DNA of 42,354 nt, taken from the NCBI RefSeq assembly GCF_002464935.1, contig NZ_NBYY01000029.1:1-42354 (forward strand), given 5' to 3'. The stretch is from Candidatus Enterovibrio escicola. GTDB lineage: Bacteria; Pseudomonadota; Gammaproteobacteria; Enterobacterales; Vibrionaceae. This document shows, one piece after another, positions 1 to 9,512 of this stretch. Made by a program: the position numbers and the translations under genes. Numbering within the stretch: position 1 is the stretch's first letter; the number at the start of each line of letters is the position of its first letter. Under the pieces are notes generated by a model that ran no database searches, was not told the origin of the DNA, and was given only the letters and a program-made list of their open reading frames with translations.

Positions 1-208
1 GGCTTTTGCTAAACTTTCCTTCTTGTCTGGGAAGGACACCTAATTTCTTCCAGTATCCAACAAAGAAATAAGCACTTTCGGCACCATAGTTGTATTGACT
101 TTATAGTTAACTTGCTGGTGGGGCTTATCGCGTATTCATTTCAACTAAAGAAGCCGATCATCAAGATGATTAGGTTTGATAAGCAAGCACTTATGCAGAA
201 CTAAAGTT
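1..208 (+). mobile_element. IS982-family internal-deletion derivative, cut by window start
   Basis: The first 73 bases match the 5' transposase region of the other IS982 copies (for example 27290-27360). They then jump directly, at about position 74, to the element's 3' end, which matches 28003-28137. About 600 bp of the transposase gene is therefore missing. The 3' end finishes near 208 in the family terminal sequence (TTATGCAGAACTAAAGT) and is followed by TGACTA. No coding capacity remains. Confidence 0.8.
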
Positions 209-364
209 GACTAAGAATCAAGACAACCTGTACATAGCCTATGTAATCGATTTAAACTTTAAACATAGCAAAAATTTAGAGTTGCAAAAATTTAGAGTTA
301 ACCTGGAATCTATTACACCTGACAAAGATAGCATCACTGTAACCCTGTAACGCTTTGTTACTTA

Positions 365-451
365 TGGTGCCCTGAGCCGGATTTGAACCGGCACAACTTT
401 TCCGTCGAGGGATTTTAAATCCCTTGTGTCTACCAATTTCACCATCAGGGC
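365..451 (-). tRNA. tRNA-Leu (anticodon TAA)
   Basis: Read on the minus strand this is an 87-nt class II tRNA starting GCCCTGATGG, with a long variable arm, a TTTAAAA anticodon loop giving UAA, a GGTTCAAATCC T-arm and an encoded CCA end at 365-367. The 7-bp acceptor stem (GCCCTGA/TCAGGGC) pairs fully. It is the last gene of the minus-strand tRNA array whose first gene is tRNA-Cys at 1731. Confidence 0.95.
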
Positions 452-644
452 TACGCTATTCGACTGTGATGATTTCCACCCTCGTAATATCCTAGTTACC
501 ACTTTAGCCATTTCTCATATCTTATCCAAGATCTAAGTGGAGGGAGGGAATATTTCTAATGTGTGAATTCAATCATAGCTGTTTCGAGACTACAAGCTAA
601 ACTCGCTCTATGCGATTACACTGCATGCAATCGGTAACTTAATA

Positions 645-721
<77 letters not shown>

Positions 722-794
722 TTTGTCCTTATAATTAAAGTACGATGTCATCGTACTCCCAAATATAACCTGAGAGAGCCTGAACATTAAAATT

Positions 795-871
795 TATAGC
801 AACACCAGGTGTTGAATCTTGTCTGTCTCAACCTTTGTAGAATTACACTTTATGCAGCCGAGGTGATCACA
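795..871 (-). pseudogene. decayed tRNA-Gly copy
   Basis: This stretch sits where each tandem unit of the array carries tRNA-Gly. It still aligns over its length to the intact copies at 1060-1135 and 1323-1398, including the shared flank ATTAAAATTT. The acceptor stem, T-arm and anticodon arm are broken by many substitutions. It reads as a dead duplicate. Confidence 0.65.
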
Positions 872-904
872 CATACTATTAAGTGTAAGCCCAATAAATA
901 AACT

Positions 905-981
905 TGGTTGCGGGAGTCAGATTTGAACTGACGACCTTCGGGTTATGAGCCCGATGAGCTACCAGACTGCTCCATCCCGCG
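905..981 (-). tRNA. tRNA-fMet (initiator, CAT), copy 2
   Basis: This 77-nt initiator tRNA is nearly identical to the copies at 645, 1168 and 1431. It differs from copies 1 and 3 by one base next to the D stem (GATGAGCT instead of GACGAGCT on the plus strand). CCA is encoded. It begins a 263-bp unit together with the Gly gene at 1060. Confidence 0.95.
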
Positions 982-1059
982 TCCCTACTTATTCACTTTA
1001 GTACTATAACATCGACTCCTGACTAATTTGCGTTTGCTGTCAAGACGTAAATTAAAATT

Positions 1060-1135
1060 TGGAGCGACACACGAGGTTCGAACTCGTGACCTCAACCTTG
1101 GCAAGGTTGCGCTCTACCAACTGAGCTAGTATCGC
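1060..1135 (-). tRNA. tRNA-Gly (anticodon GCC), copy 1
   Basis: This is a 76-nt tRNA with loop TTGCCAA, a GGTTCGAACTC-type T-arm on the plus strand and encoded CCA. The acceptor stem GCGATAC/GTGTCGC pairs with one wobble. It lies 78 bp upstream, in transcription order, of fMet copy 2. Confidence 0.95.
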
Positions 1136-1167
1136 ATATTTTTCATCGAGAGCCTAATAAATAAATT

Positions 1168-1244
<77 letters not shown>

Positions 1245-1322
1245 TCCCTACTTCTTCACTTTAGTACTATAACATCGACTCCTGACTAATTTGCGTTTGC
1301 TGTCAAGACGTAAATTAAAATT

Positions 1323-1398
1323 TGGAGCGACACACGAGGTTCGAACTCGTGACCTCAACCTTGGCAAGGTTGCGCTCTACCAGCTGAGCTAGTGTCGC
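1323..1398 (-). tRNA. tRNA-Gly (anticodon GCC), copy 2
   Basis: This intact 76-nt copy lies 263 bp from the first Gly gene. It differs by two bases, and its acceptor stem is perfectly paired (GCGACAC/GTGTCGC). CCA is encoded. Confidence 0.95.
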
Positions 1399-1430
1399 AT
1401 ATTTTTCATCGCGACCCCAATAAATAAATT

Positions 1431-1507
1431 TGGTTGCGGGAGCCAGATTTGAACTGACGACCTTCGGGTTATGAGCCCGATGAGCTACCAGACTGCTCCA
1501 TCCCGCG
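1431..1507 (-). tRNA. tRNA-fMet (initiator, CAT), copy 4
   Basis: This is a 77-nt initiator tRNA. A single change in the T stem (GCCAG for GTCAG on the plus strand) leaves a G-U pair, so it can still fold. It is the unit nearest the promoter; its Gly partner at 1579 has decayed. Confidence 0.93.
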
Positions 1508-1578
1508 TCCCTACTTATTCATTTTAGTACAATAACAATTAAACTGGATTAATCTCCATCGAGACGAAGACCAGAATT

Positions 1579-1655
1579 TAGAGTGGGATACGAGTTGCGA
1601 GTTCGTGTCCTTTAATCTTAGCAAGATCTCACCTTACCAGCTGAATTAGTGTCGC
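1579..1655 (-). pseudogene. decayed tRNA-Gly copy with changed anticodon
   Basis: It aligns to the intact Gly tRNAs, and the 5' acceptor half GCGACAC survives. The 3' half no longer pairs, the TTCGAAC T-loop is lost and CCA is gone. The anticodon triplet now reads GCT instead of GCC. It lies 2 bp downstream of tRNA-Cys in transcription order. Confidence 0.75.
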
Positions 1656-1657
1656 CA

Positions 1658-1731
1658 TGGAGGCGTGTCACGGAGTCGAACCGAGGTACACGGATTTGCA
1701 ATCCGTTGCATAGCCATTCTGCCAACACGCC
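1658..1731 (-). tRNA. tRNA-Cys (anticodon GCA)
   Basis: This is a 74-nt tRNA with loop TTGCAAA (anticodon GCA), acceptor GGCGTGT/ACACGCC and encoded CCA. It is the first gene of the array. In Escherichia coli the equivalent cluster downstream of pgsA is glyW-cysT-leuZ, so the Gly/Cys/Leu content here looks like an expanded relative of it. Confidence 0.95.
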
Positions 1732-1780
1732 TTATCTCACCCACTTAACAGTGTAAAACTTCTCTGCGGTAGGGACTGGC

Positions 1781-1808
1781 ATTTTACATAAGTTTTTAAG
1801 ACTGTCAC
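1781..1808 (-). promoter_or_regulatory. candidate sigma-70 promoter of the tRNA array
   Basis: On the minus strand a GTGACA -35 box (1803-1808) and a TAAAAT -10 box (1781-1786) are separated by 16 bp. They lie about 50 bp upstream of tRNA-Cys. Placement and match are good, but no start-site data are available. Confidence 0.5.
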
Positions 1809-1889
1809 GTATTAATTATAGGGTATTCGTATGAATCTTCATTCTTTGGTCACTTAGGTAAAGCTTGCTAGTGATTTTTCTGTAAAAAT

Positions 1890-2120
1890 ACAGAGTTTAT
1901 CATACAGAGATTTTAGTTCAGGGGAACGCCTATTTTGCTCGACTTGGTTTTCAACATATTTAAGGTCATGTACCTCAAACCCGCCAAGTTATCAGTGGTA
2001 TTTTTGCGCTAAATCTGGAAAGAATTTTCCTTGTATACTCACCTCCAAGATCCAATGCATGGATTTTATGTCCCAATGGTCTCTAATTGCGTCACTTGCT
2101 TGCTGTGATATCAACGTTGT
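1890..2120 (-). pseudogene. ISAs1-family transposase C-terminal relic
   Basis: Minus-strand translation gives two adjoining frames. One reads RDHWDIKSMHWILEVS and the next reads NLAGLRYMTLNMLKTK. Both match the typical end of ISAs1-family transposases, which carry an HW.IEN.LHW.LDV block followed by N...RH..LN. They are separated by stops and a frameshift. No ends or start are left. Confidence 0.6.
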
Positions 2121-2132
2121 TGAGCTAATCTA

Positions 2133-2235
2133 ACCTGAGCGGCACATAAGAAATGAACTAAATGTCAAAGTCGCGATCTGATCGTTTGAAAAAAACTATC
2201 GACTGCATAAGCAAGTGCTTATGCAGATCTGATGT
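2133..2235 (+). mobile_element. 103-bp IS982-derived miniature element
   Basis: The element carries the family's 5' end (ACCTGAGCGGCACATAAG) and about 70 bp of 5' leader. It then passes directly into the last 26 bp of the 3' end (GCTTATGCAGATCTGATGT). The whole transposase gene is missing, so it could only move if served in trans. It abuts a minus-oriented IS982 piece at TAATTC, which is an internal IS982 sequence. Confidence 0.75.
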
Positions 2236-2563
2236 TAATTCAGAAAATTCGTTGGTGAGGTAGCGGCAAATAAAGTGGATGTAGTAGGTTTTGAAATCTC
2301 GATACCTAGATTGATGGAAAGATATCACTATCGTCATCACTTCGCTAACTGAGAGGTAAAAAGGCTTGTTTCTTTGTTTGACACCGGAAGAAATTAGGTG
2401 TTTTTTCCATGATAGAGAAGAAGGTCAGGCAGAAGTTGTCGACATCGACGACAATAACATTCTGAGTTATTCATGCCCAAGTCCTTAATGCAGTTAATAG
2501 TTTTTTTCAAACGATCAGATCGCGACTTTGACATTTAGTTCAGTTCTTATGCACAACTTAGGT
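2236..2563 (-). mobile_element. IS982-family 5' fragment
   Basis: Minus-oriented 5' third of an IS982 copy. It encodes the transposase start region through the FPEL segment (compare 33775-34092), with frameshifts. The terminal end reads ACCTAAG on the minus strand and is flanked by TAACTA (plus-strand TAGTTA at 2564-2569). The 3' two-thirds are missing. Confidence 0.8.
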
Positions 2564-2643
2564 TAGTTAAGATCTTTGGGGAAACAACGCCTATATATGT
2601 ATCAATATTGATAATATGACTTAGAATAACAAGAGGGAATGTT

Positions 2644-3393
2644 TCAGTTATTGCATACTGAACAGTATGCATTCTTAAGAATAGTAAATCTATGCCACTT
2701 ACTGTCCATTGCATCAAACATCATCAATTTACCAGAAGGTAGAGGGCTAAAACGAGAGATGACTTTGATTGCCTCAAGTGCTTGCATTGCACCGATGATA
2801 CCCACCACGGGTGATAATATTCCCATCTCAGTACAGTTCGATTCTTGATCTCCAAACATAGTGCTAAGGCACCGGTAGCAGGGTTCATTTTTACTATATG
2901 TGAATACGGATACTTGCCCTTCCAACCGTATTACAGCACCATTTACCAGTGGGGTTTTATGAGAAAAACAGAGACGATTGAGCTGATTCCGTGTTTCAAT
3001 GTTGTCGCTGCAATCTAGCACTAGTGAATGTTTAGCAATCAGTGTAGACAGTGCTTCGTCGGCGAGTCGTTGCGCAATGATATTCACTTGGACATGCGGA
3101 TTAAGTTGTCGCAATGCTTTCGCGGCAGATACAACTTTCAATTTGCCAATAGTACTGTCGTTATGCAATATCTGCCGCTGCAGATTAGACAGCTCAACAA
3201 AGTCGTTATCAACGAGTGTCAGAGTGCCAGCGCCTGCCGCTGCTAGGTATTGACTTGCAGTGCAACCTAATCCTCCTAGCCCTAGGATCAGTGTGCTGCT
3301 CTTCTTCAATGCTTCTTGACCGTAAAAATCAAACTTCTTGAGTGAGATTTGTCGATTGTATCTTAGTTCTTCTTCGGACGAAAGAATATCCAC
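2644..3393 (-). CDS. moeB: molybdopterin-synthase adenylyltransferase MoeB
   Basis: MoeB activates the C-terminus of the small molybdopterin synthase subunit MoaD by adenylation, ready for sulfuration, in molybdenum cofactor synthesis. The 249 residues equal the E. coli length. Visible features are the GLGGLG nucleotide loop (38-43), NLQRQ (70-74), the catalytic aspartate in CSD (D130) and two zinc-binding CxxC pairs (C172/C175 and C244/C247). The start is GTG at 3393, with AAGGG a few bases upstream. It follows moeA on the same strand after 9 bp, so the two are probably cotranscribed and translationally coupled. It is not ThiF or MoeZ: there is no rhodanese domain. No moaD is in the window. 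Confidence 0.95.
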   Translation of the reverse strand: MDILSSEEELRYNRQISLKKFDFYGQEALKKSSTLILGLGGLGCTASQYLAAAGAGTLTLVDNDFVELSNLQRQILHNDSTIGKLKVVSAAKALRQLNPHVQVNIIAQRLADEALSTLIAKHSLVLDCSDNIETRNQLNRLCFSHKTPLVNGAVIRLEGQVSVFTYSKNEPCYRCLSTMFGDQESNCTEMGILSPVVGIIGAMQALEAIKVISRFSPLPSGKLMMFDAMDSKWHRFTILKNAYCSVCNN

Positions 3394-3402
3394 GGTTACC
3401 CT

Positions 3403-4650
3403 TTAATTTAATACAGCAAATACAGCATTGAACGGTTCAATTGTCACTGTTTCATTTACCTTGACGTATCCGCGGTTTTGTTCCAAAATTATGAAACAGT
3501 TGGCTATGGACAATCGGCTAAATGCTCCTGAGCTTTGATCGCCTGTTGAGGCTACCCACAGTTTATTGTCTGAATCTACATGATAGATTGCACATTGATA
3601 GTCAGTTCGCCCTAGAGATTTTTTGAAGGGTGTTGCAGCTGTGGCTTTCAATTTAATGGTGGGGATCCATTGAGTATATCCACCCAGTTTTGCTAGTAGA
3701 GGTTGAACTAGAACATGCAATGTGACTAACACAGCCATTGGATTACCTGGTAATCCACAAAAAAGAGTGTCTTTTACGGTGCCAAATGCGAATGGCTTAC
3801 CAGGTTTAATGGCGATTCTCCAGAAATCAATTTTACTTTCTTGGCCAAGAGCATCCTTTATAAAATCAGTTTCACCTACACTGACACCACCGGTGGTGAT
3901 AATAACATCAGCTAGATCTGCCGCTTGTAAAAAGGTATCGTGAAGTTGATCAAGACAATCTGGTATGGTACCAAGATCGATAGTATCGCAACTAATTTTA
4001 TCAAGTATTGCGTGGATGGTATAACGATTACTGTCGTATATTTCACCTTTACCTAGTGTTTCCCCAACCTGACGAAGTTCATCTCCAGTAGAAAAAAAAG
4101 CCACTTTCGGCTTACAAATAACTGATACAGTGGCAATACCTAATGTTGCCAGCATAGGTATTTTTAGAGGGGTAAGCAGCGTACCTTTAGGAATGATGAT
4201 CTCACCCACCTTTACATCATTTCCCATGGGGCGTATGTTCTGTTGAGCAAAGGGTGTGGTTGTAAATGTTATGTTGTTATAACCCTTTATCTTGGTTTGT
4301 TCTTGCATGATAACGGCGTCTGCACCCATAGGTATGGCAGCACCCGTCATGATGCGAATACAAGAGCCTTTTGGCCATTTACCTTCAAACGGCATACCCG
4401 CGAACGACTTACCGGCGATTGACAAGGCTTGATCATTGACTAAGTCAGCACATCGAATGGCATAACCATCCATAGCAGAATTGGAAAAAGGTGGTACATT
4501 TATAGGCGAGATAATATCTTTTGCTGTGATGCGGTTTTGAGCATATCTTAACGAGACCTGTTCTGTTTGTGTTAGTGATTTAGTCTTTTTAAGAAGAATA
4601 GAAAGAGCAGTTGAAATGGACATCAGTCCTAGTGTATTACAGGAATCCAT
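3403..4650 (-). CDS. moeA: molybdopterin molybdenumtransferase MoeA
   Basis: MoeA inserts molybdate into adenylated molybdopterin, the last common step of Mo-cofactor synthesis. The protein shows the N-terminal FSNSAMDGYA block that binds the substrate dithiolene, the TTGGVSVGETDF MoCF-type motif and GLPGNPMA near the C-terminal domain. I place the start at ATG 4650 (MDSCNTLGLMS), giving 415 residues, close to the 411 of E. coli. A TTG nine codons upstream (4677) is also open but lacks a convincing ribosome site, whereas GAG lies about 12 bases before the ATG. It heads a moeA-moeB unit, and folE is divergent from it across about 220 bp. Confidence 0.93.
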   Translation of the reverse strand: MDSCNTLGLMSISTALSILLKKTKSLTQTEQVSLRYAQNRITAKDIISPINVPPFSNSAMDGYAIRCADLVNDQALSIAGKSFAGMPFEGKWPKGSCIRIMTGAAIPMGADAVIMQEQTKIKGYNNITFTTTPFAQQNIRPMGNDVKVGEIIIPKGTLLTPLKIPMLATLGIATVSVICKPKVAFFSTGDELRQVGETLGKGEIYDSNRYTIHAILDKISCDTIDLGTIPDCLDQLHDTFLQAADLADVIITTGGVSVGETDFIKDALGQESKIDFWRIAIKPGKPFAFGTVKDTLFCGLPGNPMAVLVTLHVLVQPLLAKLGGYTQWIPTIKLKATAATPFKKSLGRTDYQCAIYHVDSDNKLWVASTGDQSSGAFSRLSIANCFIILEQNRGYVKVNETVTIEPFNAVFAVLN

Positions 4651-4874
4651 AAATAAATTCTCATAGTTTTGAGTCAATCATGTTTAACACGGTAAATGAA
4701 AGGAGGTGTTATCTCAAATTTTACGGGCAAACTAAAGCTGATATACAAATCAAGGTGTAATTTTATTACTAATACCGTTATCCTTCGAAAATCTGAGATT
4801 AAAAGAAAATGACTCTTGTCCTTAAAACGAGTATCTGATTAGACAACAACACTGCAACGATCCGAGGTTTTTCT

Positions 4875-5537
4875 ATGACAGCATTGAGCAATTTTGCCAT
4901 CCTAGTTCGCGCAGCACTTATTGCGAAGGACATTGAAACACCCATGTATTCAAACTCAACGATGACCCCAGCAGAAAAGAAAGAAATAATTGAGTACCAC
5001 ATGCGGGAAATACTGTCGGTTATCGATCTCGATTTGAATGACGACAGTTTGATGGAAACCCCAGTACGTATTGCTAAAATGTACGTGGACGAGGTGTTTT
5101 CTGGATTAGATTACTTTAACTTTCCGAAAATTACAGTTATTGAGAACAAAATGGGCTGTGATGAAATGGTAAGAGTAAAGAATATTACAGTGACAAGCAC
5201 TTGTGAACACCACCTCGTTACGATTGATGGGTTCTGTACAGTTGCTTACCTTCCAAAGGAGAAAATTATTGGGTTGTCCAAGATAAACCGTATTGTCCGT
5301 TTCTTTGCTCAACGTCCTCAAATACAAGAGCGTTTGACGCGTCAAATCCTTGTAGCTCTTCAAACGTTGCTGGAAACGGATAATGTTGCCGTACATGTGA
5401 ATGCAACACATTCTTGTGTGAAAGCACGTGGTGTAATGGATGCGACAAGCGCAACGACTACAACTGCTCTGGGTGGTGTATTCAAAAAGAATGCTGCGTC
5501 TCGTGCCGAATTTTTTCATGGAATTGGTTGTTTATAA
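4875..5537 (+). CDS. folE: GTP cyclohydrolase I FolE
   Basis: FolE converts GTP to 7,8-dihydroneopterin triphosphate, the entry to folate and, through QueD and QueE, to 7-deazaguanine synthesis. The 220 residues compare with 222 in E. coli. The zinc site C110, H113 and C181 and the active-site histidines H112 and H179 are present, as are the SKINRIV and QERLT blocks and the [14 protein letters not shown]-terminal block. The start is ATG 4875 with GAGG 8 bases upstream. It is transcribed away from moeA and converges on aspC with 26 bp between the stops. Confidence 0.96.
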   Translation: MTALSNFAILVRAALIAKDIETPMYSNSTMTPAEKKEIIEYHMREILSVIDLDLNDDSLMETPVRIAKMYVDEVFSGLDYFNFPKITVIENKMGCDEMVRVKNITVTSTCEHHLVTIDGFCTVAYLPKEKIIGLSKINRIVRFFAQRPQIQERLTRQILVALQTLLETDNVAVHVNATHSCVKARGVMDATSATTTTALGGVFKKNAASRAEFFHGIGCL

Positions 5538-5539
5538 TA

Positions 5540-5552
5540 GAGTGATTCACTC
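5540..5552. terminator. small hairpin between convergent folE and aspC
   Basis: GAGTGATTCACTC is a perfect 5-bp stem with a 3-base loop lying between the two stop codons. It is followed on the plus strand by a moderately T-rich stretch. It is short, so function as a terminator is only suggested. Confidence 0.3.
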
Positions 5553-5563
5553 ATGTGTTGTTA

Positions 5564-6754
5564 TTATATTACAGCTACAATTGCTTTACACAGCAGATCC
5601 ATGTTAGATTGCGTCATGCCTGCAACGCTAATTCGACCAGAATTAATGATGTATATACCAAACTCATCTTTCAAGCGAGTTACTTGACCTTTATTCAGGC
5701 CAAAGAAAGAGAACATACCGTTCTGACGTCCCATGAAACTGAAATCAGTACCAACGCTCTCTCTTCGAATTGTGGTAACAAACAGTTCACGCATTGCTTT
5801 AATACGGAGACGCATGTCTGTGACTTCTTGTACCCACTCTGTGCGTAGAGTTTCATCACATAAAATTTTGGTTACAATAGCAGCTCCATGTGCGGGTGGA
5901 TTTGAGTAGATAACCCGTGCAATGCTTTTTACTTGGCTGAATGCAGTGGCTGCTTCTTGATCATTTCTACCAATCAATGTAAATGCACCCACTCGTTCGT
6001 TATACAATCCAAAGTTTTTAGAGAAAGAACTAGCAACCAGTAATTCTGGGCAAGTATTTGCGAAAATTCTGAGACCAGCAACGTCTTCTTCAAGGCCGAA
6101 GGCAAAGCCTTGGTAAGCTAAGTCGAACATTGGTAGCAAGTTCTTTTCATTACACAGATTTGCCAGCTTCTGCCATTGTACGTTATTTGGGTCAATACCT
6201 GTTGGGTTATGGCAGCAACCATGAAGCAGAACAATATCACCTGCGCTAGCAGTTTCAAGATGGGTCATCATTGCTACAAAATCTATATCTTTGGTTTCCG
6301 AGTTGTAGTAGGAGTATTCTGCTATTTCCAGATGGGCTGCTGTAAATATGCCGTTGTGGTTTACCCACGTTGGGTTACTTACCCAGACTTTAGCTGAACC
6401 AAGTTGACATTTAATAAATTCAGCGGCCAAACGCAGGGCACCTGTACCTCCTGGTGTTTGTGCTATTTGTATACGTTTGTCGTCGGTAAGGGTTGTATTA
6501 TCGCCGAATAAAAGTTTTTGAACTGCTAATCCATACTCTGGTATACCAAGGATACTTAGGTAAGACTTGGTGGTTTCTTTTTCTAGCAAAATAGTTTCGG
6601 CTTTTTTTACTGTTGCTAAAACTTGGGTGTAACCAGATTCATCTTTGTAAATACCTACACCTAAGTTAATCTTATCAGTGCGTGGATCTGTCTTAAATTC
6701 TTCAGCAAGACCTAGAATCTGGTCGGCAGGAGCCGCCTTTATTTTCTCGAACAT
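5564..6754 (-). CDS. aspC: aspartate aminotransferase AspC
   Basis: This is a PLP-dependent class I aminotransferase that interconverts aspartate and oxaloacetate with glutamate and 2-oxoglutarate. Its 396 residues equal E. coli AspC. Visible are the PGGTGALR loop, HGCCHNPTG (N183), the D211/Y214 pair that contacts the cofactor, the Schiff-base lysine K246 in [15 protein letters not shown], and the C-terminal SGRISVAGM arginine region that binds the substrate carboxylate. A TyrB-like role cannot be excluded from sequence alone, but similarity is stronger to AspC. The gene is single, with about 300 bp of AT-rich sequence upstream before an IS982 copy. Confidence 0.94.
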   Translation of the reverse strand: MFEKIKAAPADQILGLAEEFKTDPRTDKINLGVGIYKDESGYTQVLATVKKAETILLEKETTKSYLSILGIPEYGLAVQKLLFGDNTTLTDDKRIQIAQTPGGTGALRLAAEFIKCQLGSAKVWVSNPTWVNHNGIFTAAHLEIAEYSYYNSETKDIDFVAMMTHLETASAGDIVLLHGCCHNPTGIDPNNVQWQKLANLCNEKNLLPMFDLAYQGFAFGLEEDVAGLRIFANTCPELLVASSFSKNFGLYNERVGAFTLIGRNDQEAATAFSQVKSIARVIYSNPPAHGAAIVTKILCDETLRTEWVQEVTDMRLRIKAMRELFVTTIRRESVGTDFSFMGRQNGMFSFFGLNKGQVTRLKDEFGIYIINSGRISVAGMTQSNMDLLCKAIVAVI

Positions 6755-7048
6755 TTTTATGCATCCATGGTGTTATTAACAATAATTTTACCTATTTATA
6801 CCATTTTGATTCATTTTAATAAAACTGAATTATTTTGAATTTTCGATTTTATCCGTTGATTCATTCATTAGCTTTCGTTACTCTATGATTTTATCAGTCT
6901 AATTTTCACTACTGATCGGAAAATTTAGAGTTATCTTAGGAAATAACAAGCTCAGTGATAGAAGTAAATTAGAAGTTCTTTCGTTTAATAGTCAATATTG
7001 GTACAGCACATTTCAGTAGAATTGAGCTTAGAAAATCGGAGGGCATGG
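6755..7048. other. AT-rich intergenic region upstream of aspC
   Basis: No open reading frame, tRNA or IS similarity is seen. It should hold the aspC promoter on the minus strand, but no -35/-10 pair stands out enough to report. Confidence 0.4.
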
Positions 7049-7493
7049 TAATTAACCTGAGCTAAGCATAAGAAAGGAACTAAATACCCCAGTAGCGATC
7101 TGATCGTTAAAAAAAACTATCAACTGCATAAAAACTTGGGCATTAATAACCTAGACGCTATGTTCGTCGATGTCGACGACTTCTGCTAGACTTTCCTCCC
7201 TGCATCGGAAAACACCTAATTTCTTCCGGTTTCAAACAAAGAAACAAGCTTTTTTTACCTTTCAATTAACGAAGTGATGACGATAGTAATAGCTTTCTAT
7301 CAATCGGGTATCAAGACTTCAAAACCTATTAGATCCACTTTGCTCTTACCTCACTCACCGTCAGGCAAGGCCGACAGGGATTGCCTTCGTTGATTCATCC
7401 AAGCTACAGGTTTGTTACAATCGACGCATTCTCAGACATCAGGTTTTTAAAGGTACCGCGAAATGAAGAAAAGGAACGATTGGGTGGTTCTAC

Positions 7494-9046
7494 GTAATCG
7501 TTCACCGGTCCCCATTGAAAAGCAATAAGTGATGATAATCTCCCAATTGCTAATTTCCTATTGAATGACCTTCTCAGCCTAACAAACTGTCTTTATAAAA
7601 AAGAAGCATTCTGAAAATGAACCACCCACGGTAGATCAATTGAGCTCCGAGCAAGCCAACACACTTATCCGTGAACGATGGAACATAGCTTCTTGAGTAC
7701 GCAAATAGGTTATTTTCTAGTTCACGGAACTCATCACGCTCTCCGTCGTCAAACTCCCCAGCAGCGAAGGACGCGCGAAAAAAGCTCAACACCCTCGCTG
7801 CCTAAATCAGGTGGGCGATCAGCCTAGCCATAAGGGATAAAAAAGACCTGCAAGCGAGCTCAAAAAGACCGATTCCATTATGTGTTGTTAGCTAGAGACC
7901 TGCTGCACTCAATGCGGTGGGAATGCTGTTCCGAATACGGAGTATACCTATAGGTATCAAATCTTTGAGTTACCCAAAGTATCCTTGAATATTACTGAAT
8001 CTCAATTATTCCATGGTCGGTACCAGCACTGTAACCATACCGTCCAAACCAATTTGCCCGATGACGCCCCATCAGGTCAATTAGATCCTCGGCTGTTTAG
8101 TCACATTGCCGTTTTATCTGGTCAATATCACCCGAGTATTCGAAAAATACAGCGCCTTCTTATGGATAAATACGGTACGCATTTTTCTATCGAACTGATT
8201 AGTAAAACCCAAGGACGAGTCAGTAGTATGTTAACGCTGTTGCAGCAGGCTCTGCATCACCCTGTAAAACAATCTGCTGTTATTCATATAGATGAAATAA
8301 CGCACAAACGAAATGGGGTAGCGGCTACCCGATGGATCTGGCTCTTCAGTGGTAGTCATGCGGTATATCAAACCATGCGTTATCGTCGTAATGCGGAAAC
8401 AGCAAAAGCAATGCTGGATGAACAGTACCACGCGATAGTGATAACCAACCAATGTGGTAGTTATAACTGACTGGATTCTACGCGCCACCAGTTCTGTTTG
8501 GCACATGTCACCCGCAATTTACAACAAATGGCGGAGTACAGAAATAAGAGGTTTAACGTCTCATATTGGCAAACGTCTTGTTCTACTCTACCATGCAGTA
8601 TTCCGAATTTAGCACCACTCTGAGCAAGGAAAGATTACCGACGTCGAGTGGCGGCAACAAATGTCTCGTCTTAGAAAAAACCTTTCGGCTTAGCTAAAAA
8701 AGGCGAACAAGTCCCAACATCTCGGTATACTGGAAGATGTTCCTATATCTTGAAGTACGAACAGGGACTCTGAGTGTTCCTTCATCATGAAGAAATACTG
8801 TTGACCAATGATGAAACTGAGCGATGTATTCGGAGCAGCGTCATCAATCTGCTTCGGTACCAGCTCTCACTTAGGAGAACAGTTCCGTTCACGTGTTCTG
8901 TCCGTGATGGAAGCCTGTAAGAAACGTGGGCTGTCTGGATTGAATGTCATTAGCGATGTAGTATCATCAGTGATCCGCAAACAATCCTATCCCGACGTGT
9001 TTAATCTCATAAACACCTAGTCAAGCTACCTCTGGTCAACGCTTAC
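7494..9046 (+). mobile_element. IS66-family element (tnpC-only type)
   Basis: The ends are the IS66-type GTAA...TTAC (GTAATCGTTCACC left, GTAAGCGTTGACC on the reverse of the right end). It is flanked by the 8-bp target repeat GGTTCTAC at 7486-7493 and GGTTCTGC at 9047-9054, seven of eight bases identical. It carries only the large transposase gene and no room for tnpA or tnpB, as in the ISBst12-like subgroup. It lies inside an IS982 copy. Confidence 0.88.
7610..9020 (+). pseudogene. tnpC: IS66 transposase (TnpC) pseudogene
   Basis: The order of IS66 transposase blocks is kept across shifted frames. These are an N-terminal PTVDQLSSEQANTLIRERW segment, an SRNSSRSPSSNSPAAKDARKK segment, and a 161-codon open stretch (7985-8467) with DAPSGQLDPRLFSHIAVLSGQYH and the DDE-type HIDEITHKRNG. 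A C-terminal frame at 8808-9020 reads FRSRVLSVMEACKKRGLSGLNVISDVV. At 8468 a TGA replaces the family tryptophan in NW, and further frameshifts follow. It is non-functional. Confidence 0.85.
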
Positions 9047-9512
9047 GGTTCTGCAGCTTCAAATTACACCTTATTATCAATAACTAAGGTGCATTATCTT
9101 AGTTAAAGTGACGACGGCTAACATGGATGATAGAAAGCCTATATCGGAAATGGCTAACGAACTTTGGGGGTGTTTATACGGAGACAAAGGTTATATATCT
9201 AATCCATTGCATCGGGAGAATGCAGACAAGGGAGTGACACTGATAACGGGTGTGAAAGAAAATATGAAACCAAAAGTAATGAAACTTTGGGACCGCCTAA
9301 TGCTCCAGAAATTATTTATTATTGAAACCGATTTTGACCAACTAAAAGATATATCCCAAATCGAGCATTCTCGATACCTTAATTGTATTAGCTTTATGGT
9401 CAACTTGCGGGTGGGCTTATTGCGTATTCACTTCAAGTAAAAAATCGAGCATCAAGAGAACTCGGCTTGATAAGCAAGCGCTTATGCAGATCTAAAGTTA
9501 ATTAAATAGCAT

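Larger units (their letters stand above)
7055..9498 (+). mobile_element. IS982-family copy split by an IS66 insertion
   Basis: Left half 7055-7493 and right half 9055-9498 join to make one IS982 copy when the IS66 element and its duplicated target are removed. Both outer ends are intact and flanked by the same 6-bp repeat TAATTA (7049-7054 and 9499-9504). The transposase gene is dead: the start is ATT instead of ATG, there is an internal deletion of about 60 bp near 7330, and frameshifts are present. Confidence 0.9.

Noticed and set aside
1579-1655. A functional tRNA-Ser (GCT)
   Set aside because: Acceptor pairing, the T-loop and CCA are lost, and it aligns to tRNA-Gly copies of the same array.
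2999-3253. Two plus-strand ORFs inside moeB
   Set aside because: They are antisense frames over a complete MoeB with all catalytic and zinc residues.
4403-4677. TTG 4677 as the moeA start
   Set aside because: It lacks a good ribosome site and adds nine non-conserved residues; ATG 4650 fits family length better.
5106-5519. 137-codon minus-strand ORF over folE
   Set aside because: Antisense shadow of a well-conserved FolE; no family resemblance.
7574-7792. 72-codon minus-strand ORF in the IS66 element
   Set aside because: The plus strand in the same place reads as the IS66 transposase N-terminus in shifted frames.
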